DNA of 64,000 nucleotides from Melastoma dodecandrum (taxonomy: Eukaryota; Streptophyta; Magnoliopsida; Myrtales; Melastomataceae). Shown here one piece after another: positions 44,198 to 53,012 of this stretch. The translations under genes were made by a program, and so were the position numbers. Below the pieces are notes generated by a model. That model was not told where the DNA came from and ran no database searches. It worked only from the letters and a program-made list of their open reading frames with translations. Every line of letters starts with the position of its first letter. Position 1 is the first letter of the stretch. Location: NCBI GenBank assembly GCA_029817715.1, contig JARUPY010000536.1, forward strand, positions 372,001 to 436,000, written 5' to 3'.

Positions 44198-44791
44198 CTA
44201 CGGCCTGACCGGCATCAAAGTAGCGATACTGCGGCGGCGGCCAAAGCGCAGAGCGGCGCCGATCATCGCAACGCCCGCCAGGGCTAAAGCCCAGGTAGAA
44301 GGTTCGGGCGCGGGAGAAATCGCTGTCGTCGCAGTTATCGGAGTGTTGGCCGCGCTTTCAAAGCCATAGCCGACCAATGTGGAATCGACTGTGTATGCAA
44401 AACCATAATAGTTGTTACCGGCGTAGTTCGCCAGCAGGCCCAGGAAGTTAGCCCCGTTGCTGTAAGGAACGGTCGATGTGGACGGAAAAGCCGAATAAGC
44501 TCCTGGACCGTAGGTAACTACACCCCGGTCGGTGAAGCTCGACGATGGAACAACCGGAATGCTGAGAAAACCTCCGAACGAGCTTATTTCCGCACCGTCA
44601 GAAGTGCTCACCGCGAGAGGGTTGAAGATGTCGCCGGTAGAACTGAAAGTGAAGGTACTGTTGTCCAAGGTGAAGCTTGACGCGCCGGCGGCGAGGTCCG
44701 CACCCACGTAGGTTAGGCTGGGCGTAGCGAGCGCGGAACCACTGATCGAGCCCGCAAGGCCGATGGCCACGGCGGCGATGATTATCTTCAT
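44198..44791 (-). CDS. PEP-CTERM sorting-domain exported protein
   Basis: A 197-residue exported protein: signal peptide MKIIIAAVAIGLAGSISGSALA, a Ser/Thr/Gly-rich beta-type body, and a C-terminal tripartite sorting signal (PAPEPSTWALALAGVAMIG, hydrophobic helix, then RFGRRRS), i.e. the PEPxxW variant recognised by exosortase systems. No exosortase gene is in the window, so it must rely on one elsewhere. It is flanked by non-coding accessory DNA. Function is unknown; relatives are linked to extracellular matrix. Confidence 0.85.
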   Translation of the reverse strand: MKIIIAAVAIGLAGSISGSALATPSLTYVGADLAAGASSFTLDNSTFTFSSTGDIFNPLAVSTSDGAEISSFGGFLSIPVVPSSSFTDRGVVTYGPGAYSAFPSTSTVPYSNGANFLGLLANYAGNNYYGFAYTVDSTLVGYGFESAANTPITATTAISPAPEPSTWALALAGVAMIGAALRFGRRRSIATLMPVRP

Positions 44792-45693
44792 GCAATTACC
44801 CCATAAACCCCGCCTCATTGTGGGGTGGGCAGCCAGTACCACAAGAAAACGTAGTTAACAATAAGTACATTTGGTGCAGATTGGAACAAGTCGATCACGC
44901 ATCATAGATGAACATGATGCACATTCACGAACCGCGGCGCTGCGCGCCCCGGCTTGACGTTGAAAGCGCTCAAAGGCGCCGCGATGCTCATGCCAAGTCG
45001 AGCAAGAGATGCGTATCGGCGCATTCAGATCCGGATGGAGCGGCCCTGGCCTGGTGCGGTGGTCTCGGGCACGCATGTATTGCGGCTCCGGACGGTAGAC
45101 GCTCGATGCGTTCCCGCAGGGCGCCCCTTCAAAATCGCTTCAGCTCCATGCCCTCATCACGTCCATCTCCGTTCGGCGGCTTCGAAGTGAGATACGTGCG
45201 GTGTGCGGGTCTGGATGCATCGTCGGCGACCGCCGCAGTGAAGCCGTCGCACGCCGCGCCGCGTCGCTTCGACGGATGGCGGTTCGGACGATCAAACCCG
45301 TTGCGAGCTGGAGGCGCAGCGTGGCCGCGGCCGGGGCCCTGTTCGCGGCGAGCGAAGTCCGTCGCGATCCGAGCTTCGCCGCATGGCGGAAGGGAGCGCC
45401 GATCGGCGGCCGGCGCCGCCGAGATGCGGGTCCAGCTTGGACCGCCTGCGGAGTTCCGCTGCCTGCACCCGGCGACCGAGCGCTGGGACTGCAGTGCAGC
45501 CGCTTGGCCGCCAATCGGCGGATCGTGGGCGACGCTCGGCTGGCCCAACAACGCCGTGAATGTCACACCTTCAAGGTGGGAGTAGACATCCTGCGGCGGG
45601 CGTTCGTGAACGAGGTGCGAATGCACAGTTCGAAGGCTGGCTTTCCAGAAGACGCTCGCGGCTGGGTAAGGCTCACGAGGCGCCGGGCCAGCC
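44792..45693. other. About 900 bases without a supported gene
   Basis: Upstream of the PEP-CTERM gene. Both strands contain long open frames only because of high GC content; composition, lack of ribosome sites and lack of motifs argue against coding. It may be degraded accessory DNA. Confidence 0.5.
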
Positions 45694-46551
45694 TCAGCTG
45701 TGAGCGGCTATGAATGCGCTGACGTCCTTCAGCACAGGCGCGATGAAGCGCAACGGAAGGCCGATGGCGCCGACGATGAGCGCGTGGCTCAGGCCCGGGT
45801 AGTTGCGTACCTCCACCTCGCCGCCTGCACTCTTCACCCGATCGGCCAGGCGGGCGGTGTTGCCGGGGTTCACCACCTTGTCGGCGGTGTCAGTCGCCAG
45901 GAACAGCGGCGGGGTCGGCGTTTGAACATGGTTGATCGGCTGGGTGTCGGGACGGCCCTGCGGCGGCCCGAAGATGATCTTCAGCTCGTCGCTGTGCAGG
46001 GGGAGGAAGTCGTAAGGACCGGCCAGCCCGATCATGCCGCGTACGTCCCGCGCGGGATCGAGCGCCACCCCGGCCAGCCAGCGGCGGTCCAGCGTCAGCA
46101 TGGCGGCGTTGTAGGCGCCGGCGGAGTGGCCCATCAGAAAGAGCTTGTGGGGATCGCCCCCGAACGCCGCCGCGTGCGTCCGGGCCCAGGCCACCGCCCT
46201 CGCGTTGTCTTGGAGGAAGGCCGGCCAGCGCACCTGCGGATAGATGCGATAGTCCGGGAGGACGACCATGAAGCCTTGCCGGGCGAGCGCGGCGCCCACG
46301 AAGCGATAATCCTGCCGGCGCCCGCTATCCCATGAGCCGCCGTAAATGAAGACCACCACCGGCGCCCCCGCCACGGCGGCGGGCTGGTAGACGTCGAGCA
46401 TTCCGCGCGGGCCCGGCTCATAGACCTGGTCGCGCAGGATGCGCACGCCGGCGGCCGGCTGCAGTGCGTTCAAGAGGGCCACGCCCGAACAGCCTGCGAG
46501 CGCCGGCAGGGAGGTAGCGATCGCGGCCAGCCTTAGTCGTTTCAGGATCAT
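45694..46551 (-). CDS. Alpha/beta-hydrolase, predicted lipoprotein
   Basis: A 285-residue esterase/BD-FAE-like hydrolase. A lipobox (LPALAGCSGV) indicates lipid anchoring. The oxyanion region is VVFIYGGSWDSG, the nucleophile is in LFLMGHSAGAYNAAML, and the Asp and His follow in TDTADKVVNP and YPGLSHALIVG. Such carboxylesterases act on short acyl esters. It is divergent from the ECF sigma gene with about 160 bases between, so it may belong to the same regulon, but no promoter was confirmed. Confidence 0.88.
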   Translation of the reverse strand: MILKRLRLAAIATSLPALAGCSGVALLNALQPAAGVRILRDQVYEPGPRGMLDVYQPAAVAGAPVVVFIYGGSWDSGRRQDYRFVGAALARQGFMVVLPDYRIYPQVRWPAFLQDNARAVAWARTHAAAFGGDPHKLFLMGHSAGAYNAAMLTLDRRWLAGVALDPARDVRGMIGLAGPYDFLPLHSDELKIIFGPPQGRPDTQPINHVQTPTPPLFLATDTADKVVNPGNTARLADRVKSAGGEVEVRNYPGLSHALIVGAIGLPLRFIAPVLKDVSAFIAAHS

Positions 46552-46713
46552 CTGAGCGCCTCGTGAGCTGCAGCTACGCACGGTGCGGCGTGTGGATGCA
46601 CGGGAGCAGAAATCCGACGGGCACGCCGGACCTTCACGCCGTGGCGTTCGTCTATTGCGAGCCGGTCAGGTCCATGGGATCACGAGCCGCGGAGATCCTG
46701 GAGCGCCTCGGGC

Positions 46714-47268
46714 TTGTCGACGTCGGATCGTGAACGGCTGACCTCCGCCCTGCAGGCCGTGGCGAGAGGGGACCACGCCGCCCTCCAGATCGTCTACCAG
46801 CATACCTCGGCGAAACTGTTCGGCGTCTGCCTCCGTATCTTGGGCGAGCAAAGCGAAGCCGAGGACATCTTGCAAGAGATCTATCTCACCATATGGCGGC
46901 GGGCGGGGGCGTTCGACCCCGCGCGCGGGGTGAGCCCGATCACTTGGCTGGCGGCGCTTGCCCGCAACCGCGCCATCGACCGCCTGCGGGCGAGCAGGGC
47001 GCATCTCAACCGCCCCCTGGAGCTGGCGGAGGAGACGCCCGATCCTGCCCCCCTCGCCGCGGACCGGATGTTGCAGGCCGAGGAGGGCCGGCGTCTTGCC
47101 GACTGCCTGGGGCGGCTGGAGCCCGTCCACGCCAGCTATATCCGCGCGGCCTATTTCGACGGCCTGACCTATGCGGAGCTTGCCGAGCGGGTCGGCGCGC
47201 CGCTCGGCACCATGAAGAGCTGGATACGGCGCGCCCTGATCCGGCTGCGGACCTGCCTGGATGAGTGA
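46714..47268 (+). CDS. ECF sigma factor (SigK/RpoE-like)
   Basis: A 184-residue group 4 sigma factor with region 2 (HTSAKLFGVCLRILGEQSEAEDILQEIYLTIW, PARGVSPITWLAALARNRAIDRLR) and region 4 (ASYIRAAYFDGLTYAELAERVGAPLGTMKSWIRRALIRLR). It overlaps the following anti-sigma gene by 8 bases. The start is TTG; no ATG lies upstream in frame, and GGAGCG is at a fitting distance, so the exact start is moderately certain. It presumably directs expression of the lipid-modification genes beside it, by gene neighbourhood and precedent in other Alphaproteobacteria. Confidence 0.92.
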   Translation: MSTSDRERLTSALQAVARGDHAALQIVYQHTSAKLFGVCLRILGEQSEAEDILQEIYLTIWRRAGAFDPARGVSPITWLAALARNRAIDRLRASRAHLNRPLELAEETPDPAPLAADRMLQAEEGRRLADCLGRLEPVHASYIRAAYFDGLTYAELAERVGAPLGTMKSWIRRALIRLRTCLDE

Positions 47269-47971
47269 GGCCCCTCCCCATGACCCAGGTCCCCACGACG
47301 CCGCGGCGGCCGAGCTTGCGCTCGGGCTGCTGGACGGCGCGGAGCGAGCCGCGGCCCTGCGCCGCCGCCTCGCCGACCCCGGCTTTGCGCGGGACGTGGA
47401 GGCCTGGGAGGCGCGGCTTGCGGAGCTCTCCACCACGGTCACGCCAGCGCCCCCGCCCGCCGACCTGTGGCGCAGGATCGCCGACCGGTTGGCGGCCGAG
47501 GCGAGCGACGGGGCGGTGGTTCTGCGCCTGAAGCGAAGCGTGGCGGCGTGGCGCGGCGCTGCGGCGGCGGCCGCCGGCCTCGCCGCATGTCTCGTCGCGG
47601 CGCTGCTCTGGCCGCGCCCGCCTGCGCCCGCGCCCGCCCCCGTCCTCACCGCCCGGCTGTCCGCCTCCGCCAACGGGCCGGCCGTGTTCGTGGCCCTCTA
47701 CGATCCGATTCGGCGCTCCATCGTGCTGACGCCGGCGGCGGTGAGCGCGCCGCCGGGCCGCTCGCCGGAACTGTGGCTGATCCCGCCGGGCGGCAAGCCT
47801 GTGGCGCTGGGGGTCGCTGACTTCGGCGGCTCGGTGCAGCTCGTCTCCACGCAGGGGTCGCTGGGGCTGCGCGCCGGGGCGCTCGCCGTGTCTGTCGAGC
47901 CCAAGGGCGGCTCGCCGACCGGCCAGCCGACGGGCCCTGTCATCGCCACGGGCCAGCTCAACCGGCTCTGA
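47261..47971 (+). CDS. RskA-like membrane anti-sigma factor
   Basis: A 236-residue protein: a cytoplasmic N-terminal sigma-binding domain (AELALGLLDGAERAAALRRR...LWRRIADRL), one transmembrane helix (GAAAAAAGLAACLVAALLWP, about 102-121) and an exported C-terminal RskA domain (PPGRSPELWLIPPGGKPVAL...LAVSVEPKGGSPTGQPTGPV). It is not the zinc-binding ChrR type: I see no HxxxCxxC motif. It overlaps the sigma gene and therefore probably holds it inactive until a periplasmic or membrane signal arrives. Confidence 0.9.
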   Translation: MSEAPPHDPGPHDAAAAELALGLLDGAERAAALRRRLADPGFARDVEAWEARLAELSTTVTPAPPPADLWRRIADRLAAEASDGAVVLRLKRSVAAWRGAAAAAAGLAACLVAALLWPRPPAPAPAPVLTARLSASANGPAVFVALYDPIRRSIVLTPAAVSAPPGRSPELWLIPPGGKPVALGVADFGGSVQLVSTQGSLGLRAGALAVSVEPKGGSPTGQPTGPVIATGQLNRL

Positions 47972-47979
47972 CCCGCGCC

Positions 47980-49206
47980 CTACGCCTTGGCGAGGCCGAG
48001 CTGCACCACGTCGGTGCGCCCGGTGCGAAAGCCCGCTTCGCAATAGGCCAGGTAGTAGCGCCACAGCCGGTCGAAGCGGGCGTCGAAGCCCTGCGCCCGC
48101 ACGGCCGCCGACTGCCGGTCGTAGCCTTGCGCCCAGTCGGCCAGCGTGCGGGCGTAGTCCTGGCCGAAGCGGCGCAGGCCGGTGCGCGTCAGCCTCGCCC
48201 GCTCGACCTCCGCCTCGAGCCGCCGTTCGCTCGGCAGCATGCCGCCCGGGAAGACGTGGAGCTGGATGAAGTCCGGGCGGCGCCGATAGGCTTCAAACAG
48301 GGCGTCCTGGATGGTGATGACCTGCAGTCCGGCGCGCGCCCCCGGCGCGAGCAGGGCCGAGAGCTTGGCGAAGTAGGTCGGCCAGTAGGTTTCCCCCACC
48401 GCCTCGAACATCTCGATCGAGGCGACGCGGTCGTAGGATCCGCAAAGGTCGCGATAGTCGCGAAGCTCAACCCGCACCCGCTCGCTCAGGCCTGCCGCCT
48501 GCACCCGCCCGGCGGCGAAAGCTTGCTGGGCGCGCGAGACGGTCACGGCGGTGACCTCCGCCCCGTACTCGCGGGCGGCGAAGAGGGCGAAGTCGCCCCA
48601 GCCGCAGCCGATCTCAAGCAGCCGGTGACCCGGCCTCAAGTCCATGGTCTCGGCCAGCGCGCGATGCTTGGCGCGCTGGGCGGTCGCGAGATCGTCCGCT
48701 CCGTCGGCGTACAGGCCCGAGGAGTAGTTCATGCCCTCGTCCAGCCATAAGGCGTAGAAGGCGTTGCCGAGGTCGTAGTGCTCTCCGATGTTGCGCCGCG
48801 AGCCGGCCCTGCTGTTCCGGCGCAGGGCGTGCGACAGGGCGTTGGCGAGGCGCAGCGTGAGGCGGCCCGCCGTCAGGGCGGCGAGCGCGTCGAAGTTGCC
48901 CGAGAAGGCGGTGAGGAGCCGGGCCAGGTCGGGGCTGTCCCACTCGCCGGCCACGAAGCTGTCGGCGAAGCCGATGTCGCCGCCGGTCAGCACGCGCCGC
49001 ACGAAGCGTTCGCTCCGCACCTCCATGCGGGCCTCCAGCCCGGGCTCGGCGCCGTCGATCCGGTAGCTGCGCCCGTCGGGACCGGTGAGCAGGAGCCCGC
49101 CGCAAACCCAGCCGCCCCGCAGCCCCGCCACCAGCGCGGGGAAGGCGATGTCGCGGCGACGGGTGCGGGGCGGCGCCTCGACCATCTCCATCGGCAGGGT
49201 CGACAT
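47980..49206 (-). CDS. cfa: Cyclopropane-fatty-acyl-phospholipid synthase
   Basis: A 408-residue SAM-dependent enzyme that adds a methylene to unsaturated acyl chains in membrane phospholipids. The SAM site is LEIGCGWGDFALFAA. Substrate/bicarbonate-region motifs include YDLGNAFYALWLDEGMNYSSGLY and SIEMFEAVGETYWPTYF. The C-terminus YYLAYCEAGFRTGRTDVVQLGL keeps the cysteine expected in Cfa enzymes. It is the last gene of a minus-strand run (DUF1295, methyltransferase 2, DUF2177, cfa) and converges with the anti-sigma gene. Confidence 0.93.
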   Translation of the reverse strand: MSTLPMEMVEAPPRTRRRDIAFPALVAGLRGGWVCGGLLLTGPDGRSYRIDGAEPGLEARMEVRSERFVRRVLTGGDIGFADSFVAGEWDSPDLARLLTAFSGNFDALAALTAGRLTLRLANALSHALRRNSRAGSRRNIGEHYDLGNAFYALWLDEGMNYSSGLYADGADDLATAQRAKHRALAETMDLRPGHRLLEIGCGWGDFALFAAREYGAEVTAVTVSRAQQAFAAGRVQAAGLSERVRVELRDYRDLCGSYDRVASIEMFEAVGETYWPTYFAKLSALLAPGARAGLQVITIQDALFEAYRRRPDFIQLHVFPGGMLPSERRLEAEVERARLTRTGLRRFGQDYARTLADWAQGYDRQSAAVRAQGFDARFDRLWRYYLAYCEAGFRTGRTDVVQLGLAKA

Positions 49207-49208
49207 GC

Positions 49209-49622
49209 TCAGCCGCCAGCCTTGGAGGCGAGCGAGCGGGTGATCGCCACCCCGGCCGTGGCCGCTGCGGCGGAGGCGAGCGCGCCCCAGGTCATGTCCG
49301 CGAGCGTCACCTTGGTCGACCAGGTTCTCATTACCGCCTGACAGGTCAGATCGTAGGCTCCGTAGGCCACGAACCCGAGCGCCGCCCCGGCGACCACCGC
49401 CTTGGCCAAGCCCTGCGCTAGGCCCGGCTGCACCGCGAAGTAGACGAGGCCGGCCACGTAGATCAGGTAGAACAGGACGGCCGGCGGCGCCTGGATCTTC
49501 TCTGCCAGCAGCACGCCGATCTCGGGCCGGTACAGCCGCGGGCCCACCAGCGCCAGCCAGCCCCCGTCGAGCGTCAGGAAGACCAGGCCCGTCGCCACGT
49601 AGGCGAGACTTAACTTCAGCAT
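49209..49622 (-). CDS. DUF2177 membrane protein
   Basis: A 137-residue four-helix membrane protein (LSLAYVATGLVFLTLDGGWLALV, VLFYLIYVAGLVYFAVQPGL, VVAGAALGFVAYGAYDLTCQAVM, DMTWGALASAAAATAGVAI). The YDLTCQAVMRTWSTKVTLADMTWG segment is the DUF2177 signature. The family travels with cyclopropane-synthase-like genes in Proteobacteria but has no assigned function; a lipid-handling role is inferred. It sits 2 bases before cfa and about 20 after methyltransferase 2. Confidence 0.88.
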   Translation of the reverse strand: MLKLSLAYVATGLVFLTLDGGWLALVGPRLYRPEIGVLLAEKIQAPPAVLFYLIYVAGLVYFAVQPGLAQGLAKAVVAGAALGFVAYGAYDLTCQAVMRTWSTKVTLADMTWGALASAAAATAGVAITRSLASKAGG

Positions 49623-49642
49623 CTTGCGTCTCCGTGGAGTGT

Positions 49643-50677
49643 TCAGGCCCGCATCGGCGCGAGGCGGAAGTGGCTCACTCCCCACTCCGCTCCGCCCGCG
49701 TGGCCGAACAGGCCTGCCGTCGCGAGGAAGAACAGCCGCCAGCGTCGGCGCCAGAGCTTGGCTTCGGCGCCGTAGACCTCCCTCAACACCGGCCATATCT
49801 CGGCCGCCTGGGCGTCGTAGTTGGCGAGCCACTGTTCGGCGGTGCGGGCGTAGTGCGTCCCGCTCCAGCGCCAGTCGGCCTCCACCGCGAACAGGTCCGC
49901 GAACTCGCGCACCAGCCGGTGGCTCGGCATCAGGCCGCCGGTGAAGAAGTGCTGGGCGATCCAGTCGGACGGATCGCTCGCGTCGAAACGGTAGGGCGAG
50001 GCCCGATGGCTGAAGACGTGCAGGAACAGCCGACCGTCCGCCCGCAGCCAGCCCCGCACGCGGGCGAGCAGCGCCCGCCAGTTCGCCATGTGCTCGAACA
50101 TCTCGACCGACACGACGCGGTCGAAGCGGGCGTCCGTCTGGAACACGTTCATGTCGGCGGTGACCACGCGTAAGTTGTGCAACCCGCTGGCCCGCGCCCG
50201 CTCCTCGATGAAGGTCCGCTGGGAGGCGGAATTGGACACGCTGGTGATGCGCGCGTTCGGCAGCGCGCGCGCCATCCAGAGGCTGAGCGAGCCCCAGCCG
50301 CAGCCGAGCTCCAGGATGGTCTGACCGTCCGTCAAAGCAGCGTGGGCGGCGGTCTCGGCCAGGGCCAGGGCCTCGGCCTGCGCCAAGGTCTCCGCCCCGG
50401 TCGGATAGAGGCAACAGGAGTATTTCAAATGCGGGCCCAGCACCCGCTCGAAGAAGGCGGCCGGCAGCTCATAGTGCTGGTCGTTGGCCGCCTCCACGTG
50501 CTCGGCGATCGGCCGACCCGCCATGCCGAGTGCGAAGGCGCGGTTCAGGGCCGCCGCATCCGACGTTCGCAGCTTGCGCCGCGCGCCCCCCACCAGGGCG
50601 TGGACCGCAGCCCGTCGCAGCGGGTCGGGCAAGGGGGCGCCCTCGAAGGCGGATATGGCGGAGGCGATGGCGCTCAT
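49643..50677 (-). CDS. Second CFA-synthase-like SAM methyltransferase
   Basis: A 344-residue relative of Cfa with LELGCGWGSLSLWMA (SAM), NDQHYELPAAFFERVLGPHLKYSCCLYP and SVEMFEHMANWRALL. It is shorter than Cfa, and its C-terminus (WRLFFLATAGLFGHAGGAEWGVSHFRL) has alanine where Cfa carries the conserved cysteine. That suggests methylation of a lipid double bond without cyclopropane closure, as in UfaM-type enzymes, but this is inference. It overlaps the DUF1295 gene by 4 bases. Confidence 0.9.
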   Translation of the reverse strand: MSAIASAISAFEGAPLPDPLRRAAVHALVGGARRKLRTSDAAALNRAFALGMAGRPIAEHVEAANDQHYELPAAFFERVLGPHLKYSCCLYPTGAETLAQAEALALAETAAHAALTDGQTILELGCGWGSLSLWMARALPNARITSVSNSASQRTFIEERARASGLHNLRVVTADMNVFQTDARFDRVVSVEMFEHMANWRALLARVRGWLRADGRLFLHVFSHRASPYRFDASDPSDWIAQHFFTGGLMPSHRLVREFADLFAVEADWRWSGTHYARTAEQWLANYDAQAAEIWPVLREVYGAEAKLWRRRWRLFFLATAGLFGHAGGAEWGVSHFRLAPMRA

Positions 50678-51489
50678 GCGGACCTGCTCCTGGATGACGC
50701 GCGTCGGGGCGGACGGGGGAGGAAGGCGCTGACCTCCGCCTGATAGCGACGGTAGGCGTCACCCTTGGATCGGAGCTGGGCGGCCTCCAGCGGCGGCACG
50801 CCGGTGCCGAAGCGGAGAAGAAGCGCCATGACCACCGGCGCGATCCAGGCGGCCCAGGTCAACGGTTCGGCGGGGCGCCAGGCGATCACCGGATAGGCGA
50901 ACCAGCCGAGCGCCTCGAACAGGTAGTTCGGGTGGCGCGACCAGGCCCACAGCCCCGTGTCGCAGACCTGCCCCTTGTGCGCAGGGGCGGCCTTGAACCG
51001 CTCCATCTGGCGGTCGGCCAGGCCCTCGCCGAGGATAGCGGCCAGGACGATCGCCACGCCGGCGAGGTCCCGCGGTTGGGGCGCGTCGCCCGGGACGCGG
51101 GCGGCGGTCAGCACGGACGCGCCGAGCAGCGCGGTGGCCGGCGCCTGTACGATCATCAGGAAGAACATGCGACGCTGGAAGGCCGGCCCCCACGCCTGCC
51201 TGAGCGCGGCGTAGCGACTGTCCTCCGGCCCCTTGGCCACCCGCACGGCCACATAGGTCCCGAGCCGAAGCGCCCAGCCGCCGACCAGGGCGGCCACTAG
51301 GATCTGGCGGGGTCCAGGCCCGATGGCGCCCGGACTCGGGACCAGCGCCGCCAGCGCGAGCGTGGCTCCCGTGCCGAAAGTCCAGAAGACGTCGGTCCAG
51401 CCGCCGTCCTTCACCGCCCGCTGGAAGACCCAGCCGACCGTCATGACCACAGACATGACCGCGAGGATGGCGAGGAGAAGGCCGATCAC
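50674..51489 (-). CDS. DUF1295 (steroid 5-alpha-reductase-like) membrane protein
   Basis: A 271-residue multipass protein. The C-terminal half has the family signature GLWAWSRHPNYLFEALGWFAYPVIAW, where the HPNY motif binds cofactor or substrate in steroid reductases and isoprenylcysteine methyltransferases, and it ends RRYQAEVSAFLPRPPR. It leads the minus-strand lipid operon and overlaps the next gene. Function in bacteria is not settled; reduction of a fatty-acyl or isoprenoid double bond is plausible. Confidence 0.9.
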   Translation of the reverse strand: MIGLLLAILAVMSVVMTVGWVFQRAVKDGGWTDVFWTFGTGATLALAALVPSPGAIGPGPRQILVAALVGGWALRLGTYVAVRVAKGPEDSRYAALRQAWGPAFQRRMFFLMIVQAPATALLGASVLTAARVPGDAPQPRDLAGVAIVLAAILGEGLADRQMERFKAAPAHKGQVCDTGLWAWSRHPNYLFEALGWFAYPVIAWRPAEPLTWAAWIAPVVMALLLRFGTGVPPLEAAQLRSKGDAYRRYQAEVSAFLPRPPRRASSRSRSA

Positions 51490-51650
51490 CCACCGCCTCC
51501 TCGGTCGCCATCCGCTGCGCCGGTCATCGGGCCACCCTTCCTCGCCGTCTCCGCTGCCGAGTTACGAGCCCCCGGGTCGGCTGGATGCAGGCGCATCCGG
51601 GTGGTCCGCGCCCTCGTAGCTCCCGCCGCAGACCTCGTGCGGAGCCGCAG

Positions 51651-53012
51651 ATGACCCGAGCGCCGATCCCGCCTCCGCGGCCCCTCGAGATCGCGGTCGT
51701 CGGCGCAGGGATATCGGGGCTGTCCTGCGCGTGGCTGCTTGGATCCACCCACGCGGTGACGCTCTACGAGGCCCAGGACCGCCTCGGCGGTCACGCAAAC
51801 ACGGTGGAGGTTCTTAACCGCGACGGCGGCGCGACTCCGGTCGACACCGGCTTCATCGTCTACAATGAGGCCAACTATCCCAACCTGACGGCCCTCTTCG
51901 CGCACCTGCAGGTCAGGACCCGGGCGGCGGAGATGTCCTTCGGCGTCTCGCTGGACGACGGCGCGCTGGAATATGGCAGCGCCCACCCCCTGGCGCTGTT
52001 GGCCCAGCCCCGCAACGCGGTGCGGCCGCGGTTCTGGTCGATGCTGAAGGACCTCGTGCGCTTCTACCGGGAAGCGCCGCTGGCGCTGGCGACGCTGGAG
52101 CGGCAGCCCTGCACGCTCGGCGAGTTCCTGGACCGCGGCGGCTACGGCCTGCCCTTCCAGGAGGATCACCTGCTGCCCCAGGTCGGCGCCATCTGGTCGA
52201 GCTCGGCGGACCAGGCCCGCGACTATCCCGCAGACGCCCTGATCCGCTTCTTCGACAACCACGGACTGCTGAAGCTGGTCCGCAGGCCGCAGTGGCGCAC
52301 GGTCTGCGGCGGCTCGCGCGAGTACGTCGGCCGGCTGCGCCAGGCTTTCCAGGGCGAGGTCCGCGCCGGCGCGCCGGTGGTCGAGGTCTGTCGCCGGGCT
52401 GACGGGGTGGCGCTGACAACCGCCGCCGGCGCGAGGAAGCGGTTCGACCATGTCGTGCTGGCGACGCCGGCGAACGTGGCGCTGCGCCTCCTCGGCGCGC
52501 CGAGCGGCGACGAGCGCGCCCTGCTCGGCGCCTTCCGCTACACGCGCAACCAAGCGGTGCTGCACGAGGACGCCAGCCTGATGCCGCGACGGCGGGCCGC
52601 CTGGTCGGCGTGGAACCACATCGGCCGGCGCGGCGGCGGGGCGGAGTTCTGCGTCACTTACTGGATGAACGAGCTGCAAGGCCTGCCCCGCCGGCGCGAC
52701 CTGTTCGTCACCCTGAACCCTCACCGCGAGCCTGCGCCAGGAACCATCCACGGCGTGTTCGACTACGACCATCCCCTGTTCGACGCCGCGGCCATCGCCG
52801 CCCAGAAGCGGCTATGGTCCCTGCAGGGTCAGGGCGGCGTGTGGTTCTGCGGCGCGCACTTTGGCGCCGGCTTCCACGAGGACGGGCTGCAGTCCGGCCT
52901 GGCGGTGGCGGAGGCGCTGGGCGCGGCGCGCCGGCCCTGGCAGGTCGCTGGCCAGTCGGCCCGCATCCACGTCCACGAGCCGCCCGTCCGCACGAAGCGG
53001 GAGGCCGCATGA
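51651..53012 (+). CDS. FAD-dependent amine-oxidase-like oxidoreductase (COG2907 type)
   Basis: A 453-residue flavoprotein with an N-terminal dinucleotide fold IAVVGAGISGLSCAWLL and EAQDRLGGHANTVEV. Conserved segments are VDTGFIVYNEANYPNLTALF, DHLLPQVGAIWSSS and the C-terminal FAD motif GVWFCGAHFGAGFHEDGLQSGLA. Proteins of this type are regularly coupled to DUF1365 and Cfa-like genes; in furan fatty-acid pathways a flavoprotein of this class desaturates the methylated chain (recalled, not verified). It is translationally coupled to the next gene (ATGA overlap). Confidence 0.92.
   Translation: MTRAPIPPPRPLEIAVVGAGISGLSCAWLLGSTHAVTLYEAQDRLGGHANTVEVLNRDGGATPVDTGFIVYNEANYPNLTALFAHLQVRTRAAEMSFGVSLDDGALEYGSAHPLALLAQPRNAVRPRFWSMLKDLVRFYREAPLALATLERQPCTLGEFLDRGGYGLPFQEDHLLPQVGAIWSSSADQARDYPADALIRFFDNHGLLKLVRRPQWRTVCGGSREYVGRLRQAFQGEVRAGAPVVEVCRRADGVALTTAAGARKRFDHVVLATPANVALRLLGAPSGDERALLGAFRYTRNQAVLHEDASLMPRRRAAWSAWNHIGRRGGGAEFCVTYWMNELQGLPRRRDLFVTLNPHREPAPGTIHGVFDYDHPLFDAAAIAAQKRLWSLQGQGGVWFCGAHFGAGFHEDGLQSGLAVAEALGAARRPWQVAGQSARIHVHEPPVRTKREAA

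Noticed and set aside
44908..45713. Two overlapping plus-strand frames between the PEP-CTERM and hydrolase genes
   Set aside because: Composition is Arg/Ala/Ser-rich with no motif, no ribosome site and no conservation cue; treated as non-coding.
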